Part shown: positions 1-5,767 of the stretch, in pieces
Numbering within the stretch: position 1 is the stretch's first letter
Layout: each line of letters starts with the position of its first letter
From: an uncultured Oscillibacter sp.
GTDB lineage: Bacteria; Bacillota; Clostridia; Oscillospirales; Oscillospiraceae
NCBI GenBank assembly: GCA_910589315.1
Contig: CAJUTB010000057.1
Location: forward strand, 1 to 8,609
Length of the DNA stretch: 8,609 nucleotides
Direction: 5' to 3'
Program-made: the position numbers and the translations under genes
Notes under the pieces: model-generated
Database searches by the model: none
Told to the model about the DNA's origin: nothing
The model's input: only the letters and a program-made list of their open reading frames with translations

Positions 1-533
1 TCATAATAAACCTCGGAACAGGGACCGCAGGGACCTGCGCCGTGCTCCCAGAAGTTATCTTCTTTGCCAAACCGGAAAATCCGCCCGGCAGGGATACCGA
101 TGTCCTTATTCCAGATTTCAAAGGCTTCGTCGTCGTCCAGATAGATGGAGGGATACAAACGGTCCTCCTCCAAGCCGACGACTTTGGTCAGGAACTCCCA
201 GCAGAAGGGAATCGCCTCTTTTTTGAAGTAGTCTCCGAAAGAGAAGTTGCCCAGCATTTCAAAATAAGTGCCGTGCCGGTCGGTTTTGCCGATGTTTTCA
301 ATGTCGCCGGTGCGGATGCACTTCTGGCAGGTGCAGACCCGGTCTCTGGGAGGCTCCTCCTCCCGGGTAAACCAGGTTTTCATAGGGGCCATGCCGCTGT
401 TGATCAGCAGCAGACTGGCGTCGCTGGCAGGCGGAATCAGGGAAAAGCTGGGGAGGCGCAGATGCCCCTTGCTCTCAAAATAGCTGAGGAACAGCTCGCG
501 CAGTTCGTTCAGCCCGCGGTAGGGATGTGACAT
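1..533 (-). CDS. alaS: Alanyl-tRNA synthetase, N-terminal part (gene runs off the window)
   Basis: AlaRS charges tRNA-Ala with alanine in the cytoplasm. The 177 visible residues are the start of the class II catalytic domain. They begin MSHPYRGLNELRELF and include SGMAPMKTWF, a CxxC pair in the RVCTCQKC stretch, and the family hallmark FEMLGNFSFGDYFK. Near the window edge they read NFWEHGAGPCGPCSE, typical of AlaRS. The start is ATG at 531-533, 7 nt after a strong AGGAGGA at 541-547. The stop lies outside the window, so the tRNA-recognition, editing and C-terminal domains are not seen. The gene follows a small unknown ORF by 30 nt, and both lie behind an alanine-type T-box leader, so expression should rise when tRNA-Ala is uncharged. 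Nothing odd is visible in the part present. Confidence 0.97.
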   Translation of the reverse strand, partial: MSHPYRGLNELRELFLSYFESKGHLRLPSFSLIPPASDASLLLINSGMAPMKTWFTREEEPPRDRVCTCQKCIRTGDIENIGKTDRHGTYFEMLGNFSFGDYFKKEAIPFCWEFLTKVVGLEEDRLYPSIYLDDDEAFEIWNKDIGIPAGRIFRFGKEDNFWEHGAGPCGPCSEVYY

Positions 534-563
534 GGTTTCTTCCTCCTAAAAAATGATAGTGTA

Positions 564-989
564 TTATTCGATTACAATTTTGTATTCTTCGTCTTCGGCG
601 TCCTCGTCGTCCGCCTCGCAGGGGACCGCATAAAACCGTTTGCCGATTAAAGACCGCAGGTTTTTAATGTTTTCCAGGTTGTAAGAACCAAATTCCTGAT
701 AACAGATCCGGTCGCTGGATTTGTTCAGATCATCATAGAAATCGGTGACAAAAACGGAATAGTCATCCAAAATATTTTCAAAGGGAATCTGTGTGATGTC
801 CTGAGGGCAGCCACCCTCTTCTCCATAGCAATCTGGTTCCATCTCAAAGGTCAGGGAAGTAACAAAGAGATCCTCATAACCCTTTCCGGGAGACCGGTAT
901 GGGTTCTTTCCATAGTAAATTCCTTCCTCCACCTTTTGATAGTCTGGCCCAGCGTATTTTTCCGGGGTATAGTTTTGAAAATTCTTCAC
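564..989 (-). CDS. Unknown acidic protein between the T-box leader and alaS
   Basis: I do not recognise this family. The product is 141 residues from the GTG at 987-989, which has AAAGGA 10 nt upstream (1000-1005). The frame stays open to a TTG at 1011-1013, but that codon lies at the edge of the T-run of the leader terminator and has no ribosome site, so GTG is preferred. The protein is acidic, rich in Tyr, Asp and Glu, and ends in a run of Asp/Glu followed by YKIVIE. No signal peptide or membrane segment is seen. Two CxxxxxxxC-spaced cysteines (in EPDCYGEEGGCPQD) are the only motif-like feature. It starts directly after the T-box terminator and stops 30 nt before alaS, so it should be co-transcribed with alaS and share its tRNA-Ala control. 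Its codon use is more AT-leaning than alaS. Its role is unknown. Confidence 0.75.
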   Translation of the reverse strand: MKNFQNYTPEKYAGPDYQKVEEGIYYGKNPYRSPGKGYEDLFVTSLTFEMEPDCYGEEGGCPQDITQIPFENILDDYSVFVTDFYDDLNKSSDRICYQEFGSYNLENIKNLRSLIGKRFYAVPCEADDEDAEDEEYKIVIE

Positions 990-1011
990 ATTATCCGAAT
1001 CCTTTCTGAAC

Positions 1012-1040
1012 AAAAAACGCCCCTGACAGCGTCAGGGGCG
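1012..1040 (-). terminator. Rho-independent terminator of the T-box leader
   Basis: A perfect 10-bp stem (1018-1027 with 1031-1040) with a 3-base AGC loop is followed on the minus strand by six T (1012-1017). Its 5' arm overlaps the antiterminator, as expected for a transcriptional T-box switch. Confidence 0.95.
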
Positions 1041-1250
1041 AAGACTTGCTTCACGGTACCACCCTAATTATCCCCTCTCTATGAAGGGGCGTCTCAAGTC
1101 ATCCGGTAACGGGGATGAACCGTCCCGCTCGTCGCGGGACGCTCCAAAGTGGCTGCGCCGGGGCGTAAACGAGGGGCTTTCACCGTCCCCCTCTCGCTCT
1201 GGGACCGTTTCGCGGCGCTGGCTTTTTCACGGCGTTTTTTCGTTTGAACA
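1012..1250 (-). promoter_or_regulatory. Alanine-type T-box riboswitch leader
   Basis: Read on the minus strand, the leader carries the T-box core AGGGTGGTACCGTG (about 1053-1066) followed by GAAGC and a terminator. The core can form the classic antiterminator: AGGG and GTGAAG pair with CTTCGC and CCCT, leaving the UGGUACC bulge. UGGU matches the ACCA end of a tRNA whose discriminator base is A, as in tRNA-Ala. The CGCCCCT side is shared with the terminator stem, so the two structures exclude each other. Upstream lies a long GC-rich Stem I-like region. A GCC (alanine codon) at 1151-1153, followed by A and then by a GGAG motif a few bases on, is the best specifier candidate. T-boxes sense uncharged tRNA; the downstream gene alaS agrees with alanine. 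The T-box core is certain; the specifier assignment is less so. Confidence 0.93.
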
Positions 1251-1256
1251 GTTGCT

Positions 1257-1284
1257 ATTATAGCGTATTTACGGCGTTTGTCAA
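1257..1284 (-). promoter_or_regulatory. Consensus sigma-A promoter of the T-box/alaS unit
   Basis: Minus strand: TTGACA (1279-1284), 16-bp spacer, TATAAT (1257-1262), both perfect matches. An AT-rich run upstream (1285-1312) may act as an UP element. Transcription should begin near 1250, at the start of the T-box leader. Confidence 0.92.
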
Positions 1285-1312
1285 CGGATATATTTTAATT
1301 TTTTTAATTTTA

Positions 1313-1603
1313 TCAGGAAATCAACAAACTCTGAAATCCCTTCAGCATTTTTGTAGGCGAAAACTCAATAAATGTATACTGGGCAATGCCTTCTTGAAAA
1401 AAGGGATCTTCGTCCCGGATATGTTCCGCTTCCGCACGATCTGCACAATTGCACAGGATGATTCCTCCGGTACGGGGATTCTTGCGGCCGGAACAGAGAA
1501 ATTTTCCCTTCGCATACCAGGTGTCCAAATAACGGATATGAGCGGGAAGGCTCCGCTCTACTTCTTCCAGAGGCTTCACATAAGTCAGATCGAATAAAAA
1601 CAT
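1313..1603 (-). CDS. YciI-like (YCII domain) protein
   Basis: This 96-residue protein fits the small YCII-domain family, dimeric ferredoxin-like proteins whose biochemical role is mostly unknown. Typical features are the MFLFDLTYVKPLEEV start, the conserved His at 22 (PAHIRYLD), the GKFLCSGRKNPRTGGIIL segment (33-50), a DPF motif (66-68), and the IEFSPTK end of the domain (79-85). The length is normal. The start is ATG at 1601-1603 with TCCTTT on the plus strand (AAAGGA) at 1613-1618, 9 nt upstream. It diverges from a TetR-type regulator 120 bp away, with two dyads in between, so it is a likely target of that regulator. No terminator is visible before the alaS promoter, so some read-through into the T-box leader is possible. 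Confidence 0.88.
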   Translation of the reverse strand: MFLFDLTYVKPLEEVERSLPAHIRYLDTWYAKGKFLCSGRKNPRTGGIILCNCADRAEAEHIRDEDPFFQEGIAQYTFIEFSPTKMLKGFQSLLIS

Positions 1604-1623
1604 CTTGCATCATCCTTTATTAT

Positions 1624-1681
1624 CTGATAAAATAAAAATGACCGCAGTCAATGACCATGGTCGTTATTATAAATTTATACT
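1624..1681. promoter_or_regulatory. Divergent promoter region with two dyads, candidate TetR operator
   Basis: Two adjacent dyads are visible: TGACCGCAGTCA (1639-1650, arms TGAC/GTCA) and the perfect palindrome GACCATGGTC (1653-1662), which extends imperfectly to 1650-1665. On the minus strand TTGACT (1646-1651) and TATCAG (1624-1629), 16 bp apart, form a plausible promoter for the YciI-like gene. On the plus strand TATACT (1676-1681) could be the -10 of the tetR gene, with a poor -35. The dyads cover the -35 zones of both, the usual place for a TetR-family repressor to bind. The binding is inferred. Confidence 0.55.
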
Positions 1682-1722
1682 TCGTTTCTGTCAATAGAAA
1701 TTTTCAGGTAGGATGTTTTTTA

Positions 1723-2355
1723 ATGGAAAAGATTACTCGGAAAGAAAAAGCCGCCGCCACAAAGGAAAAAATTTTTTCCACAGCAGCGGAACTTATCAAG
1801 CAAAAGGGCTATGATCGTGTGACCGTTAGCGAAATCTGTTCCAATGCGGGCATCGCCAAAGGCTCTTTCTATGTGCACTACCATTCAAAAGAGGATATTA
1901 TTCGAGAAAGCTATTATACGGACCTTGGAACCTATGTGAAAAACCATTATACTGCTTTTTTACAGGAAATTCCAGCAGCCAGTGGCTGTGAACGTATCTT
2001 CCGTTTTTTAAGTCTTGAGCTGGAATTTGCGGAATTTGCTGGGTATGAGCTTACCTGCCTTGCATATATGCTAAATCTTGGGACCTGTATTCCAGGGCCA
2101 TCCGAGCATTTGCAGAAACGAGATTTCAGCAGGATATTGTATCAGGAAATTGTAAATTGCATGGATGAGGCGCACACAGACTTCTCTGCTGCGGATGTGT
2201 TTGCTTACTTTGAGAGTATGGTCCGAGGTATTATGGCAACTTGGTGCTTTTCAAATCATGGGTTTCATATGAAAAATACAGGAACTAAGTTTTTGGCTTA
2301 TGCTGTGAGAAGTATTTTTCCGTCTTTTGTCCATACAGATTTGCAGGAAATATAG
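1723..2355 (+). CDS. TetR/AcrR-family transcriptional regulator
   Basis: The 210-residue protein has the standard TetR N-terminal DNA-binding domain: TKEKIFSTAAELIKQKGY (13-30), then the helix-turn-helix VTVSEICSNAGIAKGSFYVHY (33-53), then HSKEDII. The C-terminal part (about 60-210) is the ligand and dimer domain; its Cys and aromatic residues do not identify a ligand. The start is ATG at 1723, 9 nt after AGGTAGGA (1706-1713). An in-frame ATG at 1651 would add 24 residues but lies inside the dyad region and has no ribosome site. It diverges from the YciI-like gene and probably represses itself and that gene through the dyads between them. Its 3' end converges on the gene ending at 2393 and no terminator is seen in the 37-bp gap. 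The effector is unknown. Confidence 0.92.
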   Translation: MEKITRKEKAAATKEKIFSTAAELIKQKGYDRVTVSEICSNAGIAKGSFYVHYHSKEDIIRESYYTDLGTYVKNHYTAFLQEIPAASGCERIFRFLSLELEFAEFAGYELTCLAYMLNLGTCIPGPSEHLQKRDFSRILYQEIVNCMDEAHTDFSAADVFAYFESMVRGIMATWCFSNHGFHMKNTGTKFLAYAVRSIFPSFVHTDLQEI

Positions 2356-2392
2356 ATTGCCTTTCCAGACATACTTAAAAGATGCGGAAAAT

Positions 2393-2836
2393 TTACCATG
2401 GGAACAAATTACAGTTCGCCGACAACTGTAACAGCCGCAGCCCCAGCAGCGGAAGGAGCTCCTCTGCCGGAGCAGGCAGCGGCGGCAGAGGAATTTCCTG
2501 CGGGTCGACGGTGGTTCCGTCCAGCCGCGGCAGAACCCGCTGTACGCACAAAAGGGGTTCCGCCAGGCTGGAAAGCGTCAGGCTGTCCCGGGAGGAAAGA
2601 CCATAGGTGACAACGGTCTCCGCCTGGATGCCGGATAAACGTTCCGGGCAGTCCCCGGGGGCCAGCAGCAGACGGCAGACTGGTTTTCGGTCTCCCAGGC
2701 GCAAACAGCCGGTTGGCGTCAGGGTCAGAAGGGACCAGAGATGCGCGTCCAGTTCCCCAGCCGTCCGCAGACGCTTGGAACCAAAGGGCAAAAGCCGTTC
2801 CCATCCAAAAGGACAATCATAAATTACGGCGCACAT
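2393..2836 (-). CDS. Conserved-looking protein of unknown function
   Basis: I cannot name a family. The 147-residue frame is favoured over the five overlapping open frames because it has a good ribosome site: ATG at 2834-2836 with GGGGAG (2846-2851) 9 nt upstream. An ATG at 2843-2845 touches that site and is less likely. The protein starts MCAVIYDCPFGWERLLPFG, is Leu-, Pro- and Arg-rich, and has a striking middle part, VVTYGLSSRDSLTLSSL, then a VDPQEIPLPPLP segment and a leucine-rich end (LLPLLGLRLLQL). The VVTYG...SLTLSS pattern recalls a strand-turn-strand fold but gives no function. There is no signal peptide or clear membrane helix. The last nine residues (SANCNLFPW) do not look like the rest and may be read-through after loss of an older stop. 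It diverges from the DUF5662 gene, 166 bp apart. Confidence 0.7.
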   Translation of the reverse strand: MCAVIYDCPFGWERLLPFGSKRLRTAGELDAHLWSLLTLTPTGCLRLGDRKPVCRLLLAPGDCPERLSGIQAETVVTYGLSSRDSLTLSSLAEPLLCVQRVLPRLDGTTVDPQEIPLPPLPAPAEELLPLLGLRLLQLSANCNLFPW

Positions 2837-2965
2837 GGAAACCATCTCCCCGCCGGGAACGCACTCCCGGAAAATCGCAGGCCGGAGACACCGGCCCTGC
2901 CGGAAATTAGTTTCTGCCAACTGCGGAATTCCATGCAAAAATATCTCGTTTTTTTCGGTGGAGTA

Positions 2966-2974
2966 TGCTATACT
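2966..2974 (+). promoter_or_regulatory. Extended -10 promoter of the DUF5662/PH-domain operon
   Basis: TGCTATACT (2966-2974) is an extended -10 element: TG, one base, then TATACT. The -35 zone (about 2946-2951) is poor, which extended -10 promoters tolerate. It lies 28 bp before the TTG start at 3003. Confidence 0.6.
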
Positions 2975-3002
2975 GAGTACCAGAGATTTTGAGGTGATCG
3001 TT

Positions 3003-3533
3003 TTGAATTTCTGGGGCCATTTGAAAACCGTCAGCCGCCACCGGGCTTTGGTGCGGAAATATTGCTTCCGGCTGGGGCTGTACTGGCAGGGACTGACGCA
3101 TGATTTGTCCAAATATTCCCCCGTCGAGTTCTGGACGGGCGTTCAATACTTCCAGGGAGACCGCAGTCCTAACGACGCCCAGAGAAGGAAGTTCGGCTAC
3201 AGCGCGGCGTGGCTTCATCACAAGGGCCGCAACCGTCATCACTTTGAATACTGGACCGACTACCAGCCCGACGGCAGCGGCGTCGGCGGCGTGGAGATGC
3301 CGGAAAAATACGTGGCGGAGATGTTCTGCGACCGTCTGGCCGCCAGCAAGGTTTACCGCGGCGCGGACTTTGAACCCGGCGACCCCTACAAATTTTTTCA
3401 GCGGGGCAAAGGGCGGCGGCTCCTTCTCCACCCTGCGACTGCCGCGCTGCTGGAAACGATGCTGGTGAAGCTCCGGGACGAAGGCGAGGACGCTGCGTTT
3501 GCGTACATCCGGCGGGAGGTTTTGAAAAAATGA
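3003..3533 (+). CDS. DUF5662 family protein
   Basis: The 176-residue protein matches the DUF5662 family as I remember it: HLKTVSRHRALV near the N-terminus, GLTHDLSKYSP (30-40), WLHHKGRNRHHFEYW (70-84), VAEMFCDRLAASKVYRG (104-120), then a HPATAALLE segment. The HD pair (33-34), the HH pairs (72-73 and 79-80) and Asp110 resemble the metal-binding pattern of HD-type hydrolases, but the activity is not established. The start is TTG at 3003 with AGGTGA (2992-2997) 5 nt upstream. The frame is open back to 2835, but those residues have no ribosome site and read like noise. The stop overlaps the next start as ATGA, so the two genes are translationally coupled. Cytoplasmic. Confidence 0.88.
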   Translation: MNFWGHLKTVSRHRALVRKYCFRLGLYWQGLTHDLSKYSPVEFWTGVQYFQGDRSPNDAQRRKFGYSAAWLHHKGRNRHHFEYWTDYQPDGSGVGGVEMPEKYVAEMFCDRLAASKVYRGADFEPGDPYKFFQRGKGRRLLLHPATAALLETMLVKLRDEGEDAAFAYIRREVLKK

Positions 3534-4096
3534 ACTATATTTTGCACGCAGCGGCTGGGGATGGAAAAATAAAACTTCCGGAGGATGCAGATATTCGGAA
3601 AATGCTTCTGCCGGGGGAAACGCTGCTTTGGCAGGGACAGCCGGAAGAAGGCGCGCACTGGCATTTTTCGTTTGAAACGGCCACGTTTTTGATAGTTGGT
3701 ACGGTGATGCTGCTGGTTTCGGGTTCCTTTTTTACCGTGGTGGCACTTTCGGACGCGCCCATATTCTTTTTCCTGTTCAGCCTTCCATTTTTCCTGGTTG
3801 GCGTCATCTTCATCGCGTTTGTAATCCTTTTCCCCTTTTCCGAGGCCAGGCGGCTGGCAAGGTGTCGTTACGCTGTGACAGACCAGCGAATTTTATCAAT
3901 GAATTCAAAAAATCTTTTTGCGTATCAAATCCAGGAGATTGCGGGCTTGAACGTAAAGATTTACCAGGATGGCCGCGGAACCATTTACACGGAACACAGA
4001 TGGCGCAACAGGCGGACGATTCGTTATATTTTTGAGGAGATTCCAGACGCGGAATGTGTTTTTCAGCTGATCGAGCGGCAGCGCGCGGGCATATAA
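3530..4096 (+). CDS. Membrane protein with bacterial PH-like domain
   Basis: This 188-residue protein has a short cytoplasmic N-terminus containing LLPGETLLWQGQP (26-38), the usual lead-in of bacterial PH-domain membrane proteins. Two hydrophobic helices follow at about 51-72 and 78-103. Then comes a soluble part starting RCRYAVTDQRILSM (111-124), the typical first strands of a bPH2/YdbS-like domain, and ending IPDAECVFQLIERQ. The topology should be hairpin-like with the PH domain in the cytoplasm. Function is unknown; such domains are often scaffolds at the membrane. The start ATG overlaps the DUF5662 stop by 4 nt (3530-3533), with GGGAGG just upstream, so the pair forms a two-gene operon. 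A bidirectional terminator follows at once. Confidence 0.85.
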   Translation: MNYILHAAAGDGKIKLPEDADIRKMLLPGETLLWQGQPEEGAHWHFSFETATFLIVGTVMLLVSGSFFTVVALSDAPIFFFLFSLPFFLVGVIFIAFVILFPFSEARRLARCRYAVTDQRILSMNSKNLFAYQIQEIAGLNVKIYQDGRGTIYTEHRWRNRRTIRYIFEEIPDAECVFQLIERQRAGI

Positions 4097-4124
4097 AAAA
4101 GAGATGCAGATGCATCTCTTTTTT
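4095..4124. terminator. Bidirectional Rho-independent terminator
   Basis: A perfect 8-bp stem GAGATGCA/TGCATCTC (4101-4108 with 4111-4118) with a 2-base loop is flanked by six A on the left and six T on the right, so it works for both strands. It ends the plus-strand operon (stop at 4096) and the convergent XRE gene (stop at 4126). Confidence 0.93.
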
Positions 4125-4125
4125 A

Positions 4126-4938
4126 TTATTTGATATGGGTTCCGAAAAAGCTCAGGAGTTTCAGCAGCGGTTTCCACAGGTTCGGATGATGCTGCAACAG
4201 AAACCCTTCCACCTCGCCTTGTGTCAGGCCGCCGCCCCAACGAAGAATATGTTTTCCAGCCGCGTCATAGCCCACGGCGGTCTCTCCTACGGCGGCTACG
4301 CCTACGGCAATCTTTCCGCCCAATGCCGCCACGCCTCCGGCGTACCAAAGACCAACGGCTACAGGGCCGAACGCCAAAAGTCCGATTGCCACCGGCCCCA
4401 GCGCGGCCAGTCCAAACGCCAAGGCTCCCAGCGCAAACGCTCCCACGCTGAATGCGCCGATGCTGAAAACCCCTGCGCTGAACCCGCCCAGAGCCACAAC
4501 GCCCACGGCGACGTTGCCGATGGCAATGATGCCTCTGGCGGTTTTGCGGTTTCGCAGCATATGGGGATAGAAACAAAAACAGAGGGAGACCAGCGGCAGG
4601 CCCAATATTCTGGTTTTGCTCTCCCAGGTCCAGGAACGGAAAAACCGAGAGATTTCCTCTACCTGTTCCTCCAGTCTTGCCGTGGAAGAAACCGTTTCCG
4701 CTGCACGGTCCGCCGCCACTGGGGGTTCCGGTTCGTCCATTCGGTCTTTTACCAGATAATCCACGCTGACGGAGAAGATATCGGACAACGCGATTAACTT
4801 TCCAAGTTCCGGGGCCGCCGCGCCGCTCTCCCACTTGCTGACGGACTGCCGGGTAACGCCCAGCTTCTCCGCAAGCTGTTCCTGGGACATGGATTCCCTC
4901 CGCCGCAGCTCCGCCAGCTTTTCAGAAAATGTTTTCAT
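4126..4938 (-). CDS. XRE-family regulator with a C-terminal glycine pentad-repeat domain
   Basis: The 270-residue protein begins with a Cro/C1-type helix-turn-helix (about 4-60): EKLAELRRRESMSQEQLAEK, then LGVTRQSVSKWESG and KLIALSDIFSVSVDYLVK. A variable linker with a probable helix (85-105) follows. From 136 to 223 there is a glycine every five residues, separated by Ala, Val, Ile, Phe and Leu. A basic or aromatic tail (224-270) ends the protein. The pentad part is either a membrane-associated region or a small-residue solenoid; the sequence alone does not decide. The start ATG at 4936-4938 fits the first residues of XRE proteins (MKTFSEKL). The frame is open 98 codons further up, but that part runs through a terminator and reads as noise. 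The ribosome site is weak (GAGATGG). It probably acts as a membrane- or assembly-coupled sensor regulator (inference). Confidence 0.88.
   Translation of the reverse strand: MKTFSEKLAELRRRESMSQEQLAEKLGVTRQSVSKWESGAAAPELGKLIALSDIFSVSVDYLVKDRMDEPEPPVAADRAAETVSSTARLEEQVEEISRFFRSWTWESKTRILGLPLVSLCFCFYPHMLRNRKTARGIIAIGNVAVGVVALGGFSAGVFSIGAFSVGAFALGALAFGLAALGPVAIGLLAFGPVAVGLWYAGGVAALGGKIAVGVAAVGETAVGYDAAGKHILRWGGGLTQGEVEGFLLQHHPNLWKPLLKLLSFFGTHIK
4270..4533 (-). repeat. Glycine pentad repeat inside the XRE gene
   Basis: In the encoded protein Gly occurs at 136, 141, 146 and so on every five residues to 201, 14 positions in exact register. After two single-residue slips the period resumes at 202/207 and 208, 213, 218, 223. 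The unit is roughly A-hydrophobic-G-x-hydrophobic (for example VAVGV, FSIGA, LAFGP). Confidence 0.9.
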
Positions 4939-5021
4939 AGAACCATCTCGCTTTCTGTTTGTTGTTCCGATGGTAGTATATCCAACCCCAAAAAGCAAGA
5001 ACGCAGCAGGTGGAACTTTGT

Positions 5022-5034
5022 CAACCAGTGGTTG
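5022..5034. promoter_or_regulatory. Perfect 13-bp palindrome upstream of the XRE gene
   Basis: CAACCAGTGGTTG has two 6-bp arms around one base, 84 bp before the XRE start. It may be an operator for the XRE protein itself. Nothing else supports this. Confidence 0.35.
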
Positions 5035-5076
5035 CAGCCCTTGCGGCGCAGTGGATGTGCGTTTTGCATGAAGACG

Positions 5077-5114
5077 GAAAAGACCGGCGCGCCGTTTTGC
5101 GGCAGCGCGCCGGT
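5077..5114 (-). terminator. Terminator of the phosphoribosyltransferase gene
   Basis: A perfect 10-bp GC-rich stem (5083-5092 with 5105-5114) with a 12-base loop lies just after the stop at 5123. The tail on the minus strand is only CTTTTCC, so termination may be incomplete. Confidence 0.75.
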
Positions 5115-5122
5115 TTGGGATG

Positions 5123-5683
5123 TCAGGCTTTAACCGTGCCGTCGGCGTTGAACAGCGGCAGCGGGGCCAGGAACTGGATGTCCGCCCGCGTCTGGGCGTC
5201 GCCCTCCGCCAGAACGGCAATTTTTCCGGCAACCGTCCCGCCCGCCAGCTTTACCAGAGATTCCATCGCCAGGAGAGAACCGCCGGTGGAAATCACGTCG
5301 TCGATTATCAAAATCCGCTTCCCGCGAATCAAATCCGCATCGTCTCGGCCTAAGTACAAACGCTGGGTTCCGGCGGTGGTGATGGACTGGTCTTCCACAT
5401 GAATCGGGTCGGGCATATACGCTTTCGGCCCCTTCCGGGCGATGAAATACTTGGATGCGCCGGACTGCCGGGCCATCTCGTGAATCAGGGGAATGCTCTT
5501 GGCTTCGGCGGTAAGAAGGTAATCGTAATCCTCCGCAGGAACCAGTTTCAGCAGTTCCCGGGCACAGGCGACGGTCAGCTCTGCGTCGCCAAAGCAGATA
5601 AACGCGCCAATGTACAAATTGTCTGTGACTTTGCAGATCGGAAGTTCCCGCCGCAAGCCAGCTACTTGAATGGGATAAGTCAT
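5123..5683 (-). CDS. Phosphoribosyltransferase family protein (adenine PRT-like)
   Basis: Type I phosphoribosyltransferases join a base to PRPP in nucleotide salvage. The 186-residue protein has the PRPP-binding loop ILIIDDVISTGGS (124-136), with the acidic DD pair, and a typical fold order: VCARELL-like helix, YDYLLTAEAKSIPLIHEMAR (53-72), then YFIARKGPKAYM (79-90), a flexible hood region. The pattern AEAKSIPL replaces the ESRGF motif of classical Apt, so the substrate base is uncertain; adenine-like purine is the best guess. The start is ATG at 5681-5683, 7 nt after GGGAGGA (5691-5697). The frame extends to 5728, but that part lies in the leader. It has its own consensus promoter and a leader hairpin, and a terminator follows. 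Confidence 0.88.
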   Translation of the reverse strand: MTYPIQVAGLRRELPICKVTDNLYIGAFICFGDAELTVACARELLKLVPAEDYDYLLTAEAKSIPLIHEMARQSGASKYFIARKGPKAYMPDPIHVEDQSITTAGTQRLYLGRDDADLIRGKRILIIDDVISTGGSLLAMESLVKLAGGTVAGKIAVLAEGDAQTRADIQFLAPLPLFNADGTVKA

Positions 5684-5698
5684 GTGTGTTTCCTCCCT

Positions 5699-5718
5699 AA
5701 AAATTGCCCTCCGGGCAA
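5699..5718 (-). promoter_or_regulatory. Attenuator-like leader hairpin
   Basis: Minus strand: TTGCCC, loop GGA, GGGCAA (5704-5718), then five T (5699-5703). It lies between the transcription start near 5726 and the ribosome site of the phosphoribosyltransferase. The stem is only 6 bp, so it may be a weak terminator, an RNA-stability hairpin, or chance. Confidence 0.45.
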
Positions 5719-5732
5719 AATATTTCACACTT

Positions 5733-5760
5733 ATTATAACGCCTTACAGAAAAATGTCAA
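5733..5760 (-). promoter_or_regulatory. Consensus sigma-A promoter of the phosphoribosyltransferase
   Basis: Minus strand: TTGACA (5755-5760), 16-bp spacer, TATAAT (5733-5738), both perfect. It begins 7 bp after the stop of the upstream gene. Confidence 0.92.
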
Positions 5761-5767
5761 CGACCTG

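Noticed and set aside
1651..1722. Upstream start for the TetR gene
   Set aside because: The ATG lies inside the candidate operator and has no ribosome site; the ATG at 1723 has one and matches TetR N-termini.
2382..2992. Several plus- and minus-strand open frames of 65-135 codons
   Set aside because: They overlap the 147-residue minus-strand gene, have no good ribosome sites, and have Arg/Pro/Ser-rich content typical of shadow frames in GC-rich DNA.
4975..5024. TTGACA (5019-5024) and TATACT (4975-4980) on the minus strand as an XRE promoter
   Set aside because: The two boxes are 38 bp apart, far too wide for one sigma-A promoter; either alone lacks a good partner.
4939..5232. 98-codon N-terminal extension of the XRE gene
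   Set aside because: It crosses the terminator hairpin and the end of the phosphoribosyltransferase gene, reads as Arg/Pro-rich noise, and the XRE fold starts at the ATG at 4936-4938.
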